The notes under the pieces are model-generated. The model did no database searches. It saw nothing but the letters and a program-made list of their open reading frames with translations, and was not told the DNA's origin. DNA of 64,000 nucleotides. Source: Bemisia tabaci. Taxonomy: Eukaryota; Arthropoda; Insecta; Hemiptera; Aleyrodidae. The DNA is taken from assembly GCF_918797505.1 (NCBI RefSeq), contig NC_092801.1:23250116-23314115 (forward strand). The letters are read 5' to 3'. Below are positions 11,297 to 21,052 of the stretch, one piece after another. How positions within the stretch are numbered: position 1 is the stretch's first letter; each line of letters opens with the position of its first letter. A program made the position numbers and the translations under genes.

Positions 11297-12505
11297 ATAC
11301 AGGGTGAGCGAAAAGTCCCCGACCCCCCCTCTAACTTTTGAACGAATTGAGCTAGGGAAATGAAACTTTGGGAATGTTCCTATCTCAAAGAGGACCATCT
11401 TTTAAGGGGGTCAAAATTTTGGTCCCCCCCTCAGGGGGGGGACAGGGGCCCCCCAACTTTTTTTTTCAAATAGCAAACCCTATCTTGTGATACCTCATTC
11501 GAAAGAACATAAAAAACTAAGAATTTTGGCGCAAACCGCAGATCAATATCTTAATTTTTGACCGAGTTATGATAAGTCAAAGGTCAAATTTGACCCATTT
11601 TCAAAAAATTTTAACTCCGGTTCAAATTATCGTAAAGAAAAAAATAAAACGGGAAAATTTACCAAATCGTGTTCGCTTTTACGTAATAATTTCAAAAATC
11701 ACTTCGATTTAATTTTAAGGGGGGGGCTCGGACCCCCAAATACGTCAATTCAAAGGTCATTCAATTTTCCCGCAAAATAAGCCAATTTCCTCTGGATTTG
11801 CCTCCACAATATCTCAGTAAGGTCAAAATCAGTTCAACATTACGTTGGCAAGTCCCCAAATTTCGGGAAAAGTTAAAAAAACGAAATTTAAACGGTCAAA
11901 TTTAATCACCTTAAATTTCGTTTTTTTAACTTTTCCCGAAATTTGGGGACTTGCCAACGTAATGTTGAACTGATTTTGACCTTACTGAGATATTGTGGAG
12001 GCAAATCCAGAGGAAATTGGCTTATTTCGCGGGAAAATTGAATGACCTTTGAATTGACGTATTTGGGGGTACGAGCCCCCCCCTTATAATTAAATCGAAG
12101 TGATTTTTGAAATTATTACGTAAAAGCGAACACGATTTGGTAAATTTTCCCGTTTTATTTTTTTCTTTACGATAATTTGAACCGGAGTTAAAATTTTTTG
12201 AAAATAGGTCAAATTTGACCTTTGACTTATCATAACTCGGTCAAAAATTAAGATATTGATCTGCGGTTTGCGCCAAAATTCTTAGTTTTTTATGTTCTTT
12301 CGAATGAGGTATCACAAGATAGGGTTTGCTATTTGAAAAAAAAAAGTTGGGGGGCCCCTGTCCCCCCCTGAGGGGGGGACCAAAATTTTGACCCCCTTAA
12401 AAGATGGTCCCCTTTGAGATAGGAACATTCCCAAAGTTTCATCTCCCTAGCTCAATTCGTTCAAAAGTTAGAGGGGGGGTCGGGGACTTTTCGCTCACCC
12501 TGTAT
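11297..12505. repeat. 1,209-bp near-perfect palindrome (foldback element)
   Basis: Two arms of 595 bp each (11297-11891 and 11911-12505) face each other around a 19-base spacer. The outer ends are ATACAGGGTGAGCGAAAAGT and ACTTTTCGCTCACCCTGTAT. I saw only scattered mismatches, for example GGGAAATGAAAC against GGGAGATGAAAC, and equal arm lengths. The arms contain runs such as GGGGGGGACAGGGG and ACCGGAGTTAAAATTTT. There is no open frame of note. Transcription across it would give a hairpin of nearly 600 bp. It may be a foldback transposon, since the termini resemble insect TIR elements starting CAGGGTG. Confidence 0.9.
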
Positions 12506-13306
12506 AATAACGTATAAAATAATATACTGCAGTGAAAAGTGGAATTCCGATTTGAAGGAATCCAACACATTCTGTGTTACTACCTTCAAGTAGTAGGACC
12601 TTGTCTACCTATTTATCAGGTTTTACTTTTCCTCCAAAATTTCTTATTTTCTTATTCACCGATTTCAATTCAGAGGTCAATTGATTATTCGATGCATGAT
12701 AATACGTAAAATGCGCCTAAATAGAAAAAAATACCATGTATATTTTAGGCCGATGATGACATGTTGTGCATATTTAAACGCAGCAGTAAAAAAACGAGAA
12801 TGAATCACACAATTATTCGTAAATAGACTGATTAAATGGCTACGTCATTCGATATGGTATCGAACCCTTGGCCCTTGGTTTATGTAAATAATCACGCAGA
12901 ATCTTTTATCTGATTTACTTTATTTGCGCTATGGTGGTAATATGCGTCCCAGTGTCTCTTACAATCGAAATGTTTCTTGTTCGATGAGTCTTTAATTAAT
13001 TAATGACCGGTCAATAACTAAATTTTAATAAATTATCACAATTATCAACTCATGAAGACTTCGTACTAGAGGGTATGTTAGTTTCTTTTGGTTTGAACCA
13101 AGAGTTCGATATTATGTCAAGTGATGTTGTCACTAAATCAGTCTATGGTTAATAACTTTCGATGAGTTTTTCAAAATCCTTACCATGATATTTTCCCATC
13201 TGTTTCAAGGCAGACCCCTTGGCTACTTCATATGTGGAAAAACGTCCACTTTTTTAACAATAATTTGAACCATTTACATCAGATATAACTTACCGTCTGA
13301 AACAAA
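12506..13306. other. Upstream region of the receptor pseudogene
   Basis: Unique AT-rich DNA without recognised repeats or genes. No convincing core promoter motif could be placed before the start codon at 13307. Confidence 0.4.
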
Positions 13307-15128
13307 ATGAAACTACTGATCAATAAGCTAAATATTCTCCAATACGTTATGATTCTTTTGAATGGTGCGGGAGCTAAGCCATTTGATGTGCCTCAAGATA
13401 ACAAAACAGAGCGAAATGATTTTATCTGCCTTGAGCATCAGCAAGATGACAGGTACGTTTTTAAAGGAGAAATTATTGTACGTGATCAGTCTGAACACCG
13501 ATTTCCCGATTCAATCTTTCATTCGAGGTCTACACGAGAATGCTATCAATACAATCCTCATCTCTCACCGAAGCTGGCTTGAAGATACGATCATTGAGTA
13601 TCGAAAGAAAAATATTTTCATCCATCTCAACGATATGGACGAAATTCTTAGTTTAATCTTGGACTCTATTCCATTTTCACCCTCTAACTATAATAAAAAA
13701 CCCTGGCTGTCAGCCAATGCCACGTCATTGAGAAAGCTTAGTCGCTATTGTGTTAAGCAGGATGAAAATTTAACCGACGCGATGAACATGAAAAACGTTA
13801 CATCTTGTGATTTCGAGTTGCGCATCAGTAACGCAGAGCTGAACGGAGATGTCCAACTAACGGACTCTGTTTTTGCGTTAACCTCTGGTTTCGCCCTGTT
13901 AAGTAACATCTGGAATTCCCTTAATTACGTTATTTTTATGCTGCCTAACCTTGATGGAAATGATGAACGGTTATTGTTCCTCTTCCAATTTTTCTGGCGT
14001 TTCTTCAGAGGTCTTCACACAGTCATTTGCGCAGAGTACAGTTGCTTAAAATATGATCCTTTCAAGGGTTTGATCCTGAACATAGACACGAGGAGTGGAC
14101 ATTATTTTCCCCTCGTCCCTGTGCAAGGATGCACATTAAGAATCGGCTTCGTTCAAAAACATGAGTTGTACATTCATAGCAACAGCGCAGGGATGACACC
14201 CGCCACAGCCGTGTTTGAGGTTATTGATTATCTTGCAGAAAATTTAAACATAAAAGTAGACTTCAATACGTACGGCATGTCGGGTGGATTCGATGCAGAT
14301 GAGAAGTATTACGAGATCGCTTTAAGGTCGAACCTAGACCTGCTCATCTTCCAAGACAGCATCATCCCGAGTCAGACGGTCTTCACACAGTTCGACTTTT
14401 CCGCAGCGATACAAACATGTTCCCAATGTTTCGCCGTCCCCCGCAGCGCTTTCATACCACCGTGTCTCCTGCCATTCAAGAGCTTCTCGCTTCAAGTGTG
14501 GGCTGCCATAATCACAACAATTTTGTTCCTGTACATCACGATGTGCTTGTTTCATTAGCTATGTTTATGCGAGCCTCTTAACCTAACTTCAATCGAAACC
14601 TGAGTTTGAAACCAAGGTTCAAATCACGGCATAAACGATACGGAACTAACGAAATGTAGGTTTCCGAAATTTGTGTTTGAAACCTTATTTTACACTAAAG
14701 ACTTTTCGCACTCCGCATAAACGAACCGGAGGTTGAAATTAGTTGAAATTCGACTTCAAATGCGATTTTCAGGTGCGCGATCGGCAATATGGCGGATTTA
14801 TTATCATACCGTTCGTAAACAACTGGTGCTTATCCCACGATTTAGCTTTAATTTTGCCATCATTCAACATTTTTTACAATCATAATTTTACTATAATTGT
14901 TGCTTAAGCACTTTTACGTGATTCCTTCAGTTATATGTGGCCTACTTATCCTTATTTAGCTAAACGTAGGACGTTATTTTCTAGTGAAGGTGTTTAGTGT
15001 CAGATGGAATCCAGGCTTATTACTGCTTTTTCAGATTATTCTTGCAACTCTAATCAACATTTTATGACTACAGAAGCAAAGCAAGCAAAGAGCTTTACAG
15101 GCTACAATTGAGTAATAGCCTTACCCAC

Positions 15129-15751
15129 CAGGCCCGCCACAAGGGGAGGGATACTGGGTCCATGGTACCGGGGCCCGGGCCCTGGAGGGGCCCGTGACGC
15201 AGGTGACAAACCACTACGAATTCATGTGTAACCCTTGTCTCGTAGGGAAAAGTGAAAAAATTACCCTAAAAATTCCGCAAAAGGTGAATAAAGTTTCAAA
15301 AACACGCTAGGGCACTATAAAATTTTTCTTACTTTTTTAGAGATTTTCAAGATTTTGAGTATATGTAGAATGATATTTTTAGTAACTGTGTTTCATTTTC
15401 TTCCGTTGTCGGATGCTAAGAGGCTCCTTTCTGGGCATCCTCGACTTTAATGGCTTAACTCCCTTGCCATAGACGTACGAAATGGGAGTCCAGGGGGGCC
15501 CGGCTCCCCATAGAATTGAAAATTATCATCTGCCCCCTCAAAAAAAAATTTATAGATGTTTTGAATTATTCGTAATTATTCTGCAGAAATTGATGGAAAA
15601 TCTCCATTATAAGAGCTTCATAATGCGTCCAAATAGATTTAAAATTTCAAAAATTTCCCGGGAGAGGCCCCCCGGACCCCCCCCCCCCCTTGGCTAGGGG
15701 CCCGGGCCAGAAAATTGGTACCAGGGCCCGAGATGGAATGTGGCGGGCCTG
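15129..15751. mobile_element. Family K element nested in the 2.96-kb transposon
   Basis: Ends CAGGCCCGCCACA and TGTGGCGGGCCTG bound 623 bp. TACCCAC is duplicated exactly at 15122-15128 and 15752-15758. Subterminal GC-rich hairpins (CCGGGGCCCGGGCCC) are conspicuous. A second, inverted copy lies at 49709-50412. No transposase recognised. Confidence 0.85.
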
Positions 15752-16027
15752 TACCCACCAGTTCATCATCTGCAGAGAACTTTTTTACTGCATCCGCACG
15801 ATTTGCCTAGGATTTCAAGATAAGGCACCCTGCTTCCCTTTAAGTAGTGCACCGAATTTTTTCATTTCAATCTACCGATTAAATCTAAAATCTGATCCAA
15901 TCAGAGCTGCATAGCTCTTGAATTTGTGTGTTATCCGTGTACGTATTTCCTGATTGTCCTACTGGAAGTGTGACTCCAGCCACAACCGTGACCTGCTGAC
16001 TTATTTCTTTGATCCAATCTCTAGTAA

Positions 16028-16150
16028 ATGATGACTCAAATTCTGAAGCCATCATTTATTGAAACTAGTTCAAAGTTATTGCTCCAAAGTATCGTCACTC
16101 TTCTCATACTGATGCAGAAGGAAGGAGATTCTTCGGTGAGTGCTCTGTGA
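16028..16150 (+). other. Unrecognised small open frame with a splice-donor-like end
   Basis: An ATG frame runs 36 codons (MMTQILKPSFIETSSKLLLQ, then a hydrophobic SIVTLLILM) to a consensus donor, TCG followed by GTGAGT at 16136. Read through, it stops at 16148-16150. It lies inside the transposon at 14558-17515. It might be a captured host exon or chance. Confidence 0.2.
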
Positions 16151-17094
16151 TCCAAGATTTTCAATTTGAGATAAGAATAAGGTTATTATTGAGGCGTGTA
16201 ACAATTTTTGGTCGTTGAACCACTTGTCATAATTGAGCTTTGGCGTTAGAGATGCATCAACTGTGGAAAGTGGCTCTGCCTGTGCAAAAATATCTTGTGA
16301 CAGCAGTGAATGTTAGTAAATGCGCTTTACAGATAGACTGAGAGCTCCAGATTCCAATCTACCTGAATAATTAAATTCAGAAGGATTTTTGAATTGAGTT
16401 CATATCGAATCTCAGTGGGAGAATAATATACAGTGTAAGCGAAAGAATATCAATGGTAAGGTTGGGTTGGTGTCTTAGGTTAGTGAAATGCAATGGCAGG
16501 TTCTGAAATCTTGTTTTTCAGTTGCTCTTTACATGAGTCACCTTTGAAAATCAAGTTTAAGAAAAACACACATAGGTAGGCAAACAGTGGTAGGTAGCTT
16601 GCCTATTTTCTTCCTGTCTTGCTCATGGACTCGGAGAGCAGTCGGAAAGAGGGGTGAGAAACAGGATTTCAGCGCGTGTCTCTGGGAATGTGGAAATTCA
16701 AAATTTGTGAAGCGTCACCAGTTTGTTGAGATTGTCACCGTCCGTTGCCTCAAGAGGATTTAGACGCTTCTGCTTCAGCGATACATTGTTGACCTATCAA
16801 TATCTGCTTATTTTGATCATATCTTGAAGGAGGAATTCCCATAAGTATATCCCGATTCTTTATTTGTTTCACTACAATAATGGCAGACATACAATCTTTA
16901 CAACAGCATGGAGTGAAGGTGCGGTGCTTTACTGGATTAGCACTCCTACACTTTCAATGCCTATATCTACCTATTGGAAGATCATTAGAAGCTCAATAAA
17001 CAATATGATGAATTTCTGCGCCTGCCACAATTATTTTTAACATCACTAAAATTACCTATGGCAACTTTTCTGAACTCAGAATATAAGCTCGAGC

Positions 17095-17319
17095 ATGATT
17101 TGGAGGGTTGTTGAGATTAGGTATTCATTCAATTTTAAAGATGAACGTAAAATGATTAAACATCTACTGTCATTTTTCAAACTGTTGCTCAGAAAGTCAG
17201 TAAAGGCTTTTCTAGTGAAGATGAAGCCTCCGCTTATATATTGTGGAAAAATTGAACATACACAGGATAAAAGAGTAATACCTAATAATTTATTGAATCA
17301 ATTCATAGTGGAAAAATGA
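17095..17319 (+). other. Unrecognised 74-codon open frame near the transposon end
   Basis: A Lys- and Leu-rich frame (IKHLLSFFKLLLRKSVKAFL, then KPPLIYCGKIEHTQDKR) ends in TGA at 17317. It could be the carboxyl remnant of a transposase, given its place near the right end of the element, but I see no DDE/D motif and do not recognise it. Confidence 0.2.
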
Positions 17320-17802
17320 AGTATAACTTGTGAAAATGGCGCCAACATGAAATTCAAGTTCAATCGAAAATTTGCGCATAAACAGCGCCAAAATCGGAAA
17401 GTTTGATTTCCCGCGAAAGTCGGGTTACAGCGCCCGCATAAACCCGACGGAGGAAACTTGCATTACAAACTCGGGTTTCGTGAAACCCCGGTTTCGAGCC
17501 TCGCATAAACGTAGCTACTATTCACAGAGGACCCTGTTCAAACAACTCTATACGGAGGAATCCCTTCGGGAGTTCCAACACTCCTCAGTGACCTTCATCC
17601 TGTGCGCATTTTTTCTCGTTGGATGCCCGTGGCGACTGCTGTTGGGACGAGTGATCACTGGGAAGATATTGTTCACAATCATATCATTGTTTGTCTTGAT
17701 AATCGTCACAGTATTTCAAAGCCAATTGACAACCCTCCTTGCGACGTTTGTGCGATATCCTGACATTGATACTTTGAAAGACTTAATCGACTCAGATCAG
17801 CA

Positions 17803-17906
17803 GGTCGATTGTTGAATCGTTATCGAATGATCTCGATCGATAAATCCCTATCTTCACAATGCAATATATCGATCAAGGTCATTCGATAACGATTCAACAA
17901 TCGACC
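17803..17906. mobile_element. 104-bp palindromic insertion in the receptor gene
   Basis: GGTCGATTGTTGAATCGTTA and TAACGATTCAACAATCGACC form 40-base arms with two mismatches. The arms interrupt the receptor between LKDLIDSDQ and LSIQTFNSDI. Both flanks are in the same reading frame, and the insert brings a TGA at 17813. The target duplication is unclear. Confidence 0.8.
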
Positions 17907-17935
17907 CGCTGTCGATACAAACGTTTAACTCAGAC

Positions 17936-18323
17936 ATTTGGACGTATTTCTACCAAACAGACCTATGTGCGGGTGAGAAATATGGGGTGTGCTCGTGGAA
18001 GCTGCATAAGAAGCAATGTAAAAGTGGGCGTGGTTCCTTTTGAAGAATTGGAAAATCGGGATGTTGCATTCTATCAAACAGACCTATGTGCAACTGAATG
18101 CGGAACTCATGAGCCGCGGGCATGGCAAGAGAGCCTTGTGCACAGGGCTCACGAGTTAAAGCGCCCCGACGACGATCTCCCCGTCGTAGAGTGCGCACTC
18201 TCATTGCCGCTGACGTCACTGGCGCTTTATTATTCCCATTCACTCTTACGCAAAGAGAACTAACGAGCACACCCCACATTTCTCACCTCCACATAGGTCT
18301 CTTTGGTAGAAATACGTCCAAAT
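17936..18323. mobile_element. Family I-type foldback insertion in the receptor gene
   Basis: ATTTGGACGTATTTCTACCA pairs with TGGTAGAAATACGTCCAAAT. The inner arms (GACCTATGTG / CACATAGGTC) and GGTGTGCTCG / CGAGCACACC also pair. At 388 bp it is longer than the 124-bp copies elsewhere. It separates FNSDI from EGFAYYERLW of the receptor. Confidence 0.8.
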
Positions 18324-18999
18324 AAGTGAAGGTTTCGCTTACTATGAGCGGCTTTGGACGAGTTTTTTGGAGGATATGGATGGTAAGCACAATCTTTCAC
18401 TTGTATATTTAGAGGAATACATGAACGACGAGCACATACACGATGAATACATACAATGAAACAGTCGAGCCCTTACTTTTAAAAAGAGTTCGCGAAGTCC
18501 AATCCAATATGCTTTCAGTCATGGAAATGGACGCATTTGAAGTATCTGTTCCTAATGTGAAACAGAAAGATCATGGAAACTTCTTGGCAAGTGCGCATTA
18601 CAATAAGAAGTTGATCAAATGTCATTTGGTTAAAGAGTGCTTCCTCACGCACGCAGTGACACTCCGTGCTCCGAAAAACCTCTTCTCGGGTGTCGTTTTG
18701 GATAGAATTAATAGTTTCGTAGAATTTGGCCTCTTGGATATCGCAGTGAAGAAAATGAAATGGTTGATGTGGTGGGAACAGACGTTTTGGGATGAGAGCA
18801 CGAGCGCTGAAACTCAGGGTTTCACGATGCAAAACTTGCAGCCAGCGTTTGTAAGCCTTGTTATAGGCTGGATTTTAAGCTTCGCCGTTTTTGCGATTGA
18901 ACTCGCAATTGATGTGTGTCAAACAACTGGTAAATTTATGAGATTGGCCCGAAAATTCATCCGTCCTCCCAGTTTGTGGGCGTAATCAAACTTTTGGAC

Positions 19000-19168
19000 C
19001 AGTGGCGTGGCGTGCTTTGCGATAAATCGATTGATCTGCCATTTAAACCTATGGAAAAGGATCGATAAACAGGGTGTTCGTAGCGAACACCTTAATAATC
19101 GATTCTTTACTATAGCTTCAAATGGACAAATATCGATCATCGATCAGATCCTTCACGCCACGCCACTG
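19000..19168. mobile_element. hAT-like family B MITE, 8-bp TSD
   Basis: CAGTGGCGTGGCGTGC and CACGCCACGCCACTG are the ends. TTTTGGAC is duplicated exactly at 18992-18999 and 19169-19176. It lies 14 bp past the receptor stop codon. Non-coding. Confidence 0.92.
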
Positions 19169-19197
19169 TTTTGGACTCTTTCAACGAGACTGCAGAA

Positions 19198-19433
19198 CTG
19201 CCGTGCTAAGGGAGAACGCCGTATAAACCTCCAGGCGTTGCCAAGTTTCCTTTGAGAAATTACGAATTTATCGGGAAAGTTTTAAATATTTTTCTTCCAA
19301 TTTTTGGTTCGTAACTTAATCTGAAGTATCTGAAGATATCAAGGAAAAACATGCATAACTTTCCCCAAAAATTCATATTTATCAGGGGAAAGTTGGCAAC
19401 TCTCGAATGTTCATACGGCGTTCTTCCTTAGCT
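19198..19433. mobile_element. Family A MITE, right end truncated
   Basis: It begins CTGCCGTGCTAAGGGAGAAC and runs to CGGCGTTCTTCCTTAGC, where the last bases of the terminal repeat are lost. Confidence 0.8.
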
Positions 19434-19466
19434 TCCGTGAGCGTTCTTCCGGTAGAGTAGCCCTTC

Positions 19467-19976
19467 AAGGTGATTTGCCAAGCTCTCTAGCGTGATCGAA
19501 CTTGCATGCGATATATCTCATCGATCAGGTCAAAAATCTCGGCAACTTTTGATTTTTTTAAAAAAGGACGATAGCCCCTGCGCATAAGCAAAGCCTAAAG
19601 GATAATTTTAAACAATAAACTGGAAGAATTCAGGAAAATGGAAGCAGAATCCTGTCCGGAAAAAAGCTCGCATTTGAGCTAGCTATGGCTCAAAAGCAGA
19701 AATGGAAGCCTGTTTGGGAGAAAAACCTCGCATTTGATACAGAAATCGATAACTGTATCGAATATGAGGTGTTTTCCAAACAGAATTCTGCTTTCATTTC
19801 TCTGATTCTTCCTTTTTTTTTTTTTTTTTTTTTTTTAATTAATCTTAAGGCTTATGCGCAGGGGCTATCGTCCTTTCTTTGGCCTAAAATTCAAAATCTG
19901 CCGAGACTTTTGATTAATTGATCCGATGTATCGCATGCCATTTCGACCACGTCTGAGAGCTTGACGAATCGCCTTA
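19467..19976. mobile_element. Inverted-repeat element with a poly(T) core
   Basis: AAGGTGATTTGCCAAGCTCT near the left mirrors GAGAGCTTGACGAATCGCCTT at the right. Inside, GGACGATAGCCCCTGCGCAT mirrors ATGCGCAGGGGCTATCGTCC. A T run sits near 19813-19836. Imperfect arms of at least 100 bp. A related half-end is near 49428-49470. Confidence 0.7.
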
Positions 19977-20225
19977 AGTTGCATTAAGCTGCAGTAAGCA
20001 TACATTGAGATATCAAAACAATTTTTTTAAAAAAATACTCCATGTTTCCACGCACTTAGATGGGGCCGGTTTCCTTACGGCTCGGTCAACTATTTCAACT
20101 CCCAGGATATCAAATTGTATACCCGCACAAATGTAGGAACTTTCAAATCCTTGTTACTTGCTCGATTTTTTGTGTATTATCTTACTCTCACAAGATATCC
20201 TTGGTTCATGTGTGAATCACAAATA

Positions 20226-20473
20226 GACTATGTTAAGCAGAAAAAAACCAAGCCAGATCAGCTATTGCCTAATTTGACTGGGCAATTAGATGTTTTACAT
20301 TGACGGTCTGGCGGATTTTTTGTTCAAATGTCAGTGAATTTTCTACTAGTACTAAGCAAATTCTTTAAAATTTTCAAAGGAATCCGCTTAATCTTATGTA
20401 AACAATTAAATTGCCCAGTTACATTTGGCAACAGCTGATGTGGCTTGGTTCCTTTCTGGTAAACGCGATCCAA
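20226..20473. mobile_element. Family J foldback MITE
   Basis: AACCAAGCCAGATCAGCTAT and GCTGATGTGGCTTGGTTCC are the paired subterminal parts. The ends are GTTAAGCAGA and GGTAAACGCGATCC. Confidence 0.75.
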
Positions 20474-20950
20474 ATGCCAAGAAGGAAAAATAACTCAGTG
20501 GCAATGCGTGTATCATGAGCTATACCCATATTTCATCATTTGGACATATGAACAAAATAAAAAAACAAAAAAATAACATGTAAAAAAATCTAATCTTTAG
20601 AACTATAAAAGAACACAAATAACTAAACGAAAGTATGTCAATTACTCTGATAAAATTATTAAACTAATTATCTTTGTCTCTTATATAGAAAATTTCACTA
20701 AAAATAATGACTTATCAACTGAAAGTTAAAAATTAATTTGTATGGGCTATCACAATGTTGTTAATAGATCGAAACTTTAATAGATCTTTTTATCACCCCT
20801 TGGGAGGGGGTGATCCTATTTTATATCAGCACTGATTTTGGTTTTTTGGTCATCCAGAGGTTTACGGTCTCGTATGTTCTTATTTTACCAAGCTTTGGCA
20901 TTGTGTCTCATTGAATTAGTAGTGAAGCTGGGAAACTCGGCAATGAATCT
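20474..20950. other. AT-rich stretch, no gene
   Basis: I see only a short hairpin at about 20797-20813 (CACCCCTTGGGAGGGGGTG) in otherwise featureless DNA. Confidence 0.4.
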
Positions 20951-20957
20951 CTCTGCA

Positions 20958-21052
20958 AGGTGTTCGTTGCGAAAACCTTAATAATCGATCCTTTTCCGTA
21001 GCTTTAAATGGAGGATCGATCGATTAATCGCAAAGCACGATACGCCGCAGAG
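20958..21052. mobile_element. Family B MITE fragment
   Basis: It has AGGTGTTCGTTGCGAAAACC, CTTAATAATCGATCC and TCGCAAAGCACGATACGCC, which match the right half of family B. Confidence 0.7.

Larger units (their letters stand above)
14558..17515. mobile_element. 2.96-kb TA-flanked transposon inside the receptor gene
   Basis: The left end GCTATGTTTATGCGAGCCTC and the reverse complement of the right end, GCTACGTTTATGCGAGGCTC, match at 18 of 20 bases. TA flanks both ends (14556-14557 and 17516-17517). Removing the element and one TA joins CAT-TA to C-TAT-TCA-CAG in frame, giving FHYYSQRTLFK across TM1 and the following loop. Subterminal CATAAAC motifs recur at about 14634, 14716, 17385, 17437 and 17504. 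TA duplication is usual for Tc1/mariner and several other cut-and-paste groups. No transposase was recognised; small open frames at 16028-16150 and 17095-17319 are unexplained. Confidence 0.85.
13307..18985 (+). pseudogene. Divergent ionotropic receptor (IR), intronless, disrupted
   Basis: IRs are insect ligand-gated ion channels related to ionotropic glutamate receptors, used for smell, taste or other sensing. The order is preserved. A signal-peptide-like start lies at 13307-13375 (MKLLINKLNILQYVMILLNG). An N-terminal domain is followed by an S1 ligand-binding half near 14127-14350 (GCTLRIGFV, ATAVFEVIDYLAENL). TM1 (VWAAIITTILFLYITMCLFH) is at about 14490-14555. The pore and TM3 are at 17570-17745 (FQHSSVTFILCAFFLVG, then FQSQLTTLLA in the place of the iGluR SYTANLAAF). 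S2 is at 18324-18840 (YYERLWTSFLEDMDG, HLVKECFLTHAVTLRAPKNL). TM4 (LVIGWILSFAVFAIEL) precedes a short tail ending at the stop 18983-18985. The coding parts sum to roughly 740 codons, a normal IR length. Five lesions exist: a frame change between 13307-frame and 13362-frame near 13430; the TA-flanked insertion 14558-17515; the palindrome 17803-17906; the foldback 17936-18323; and a 4-bp ATAC duplication near 18444. The N-terminal lesion could instead be a misplaced start (Met at 13362). The family assignment is firm; which IR clade is unknown. Confidence 0.88.

Noticed and set aside
13449..13491. A tiny intron (GTACGT...GATCAG) explaining the frame change at the receptor N-terminus
   Set aside because: About 40 bases is too short for a normal insect intron, and the rest of the gene has none. 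A frameshift is simpler.
17859..18263. 134-codon plus-strand open frame as a separate gene
   Set aside because: It starts inside the 104-bp palindrome and runs through the foldback insert. The true receptor sequence between them is in another frame.
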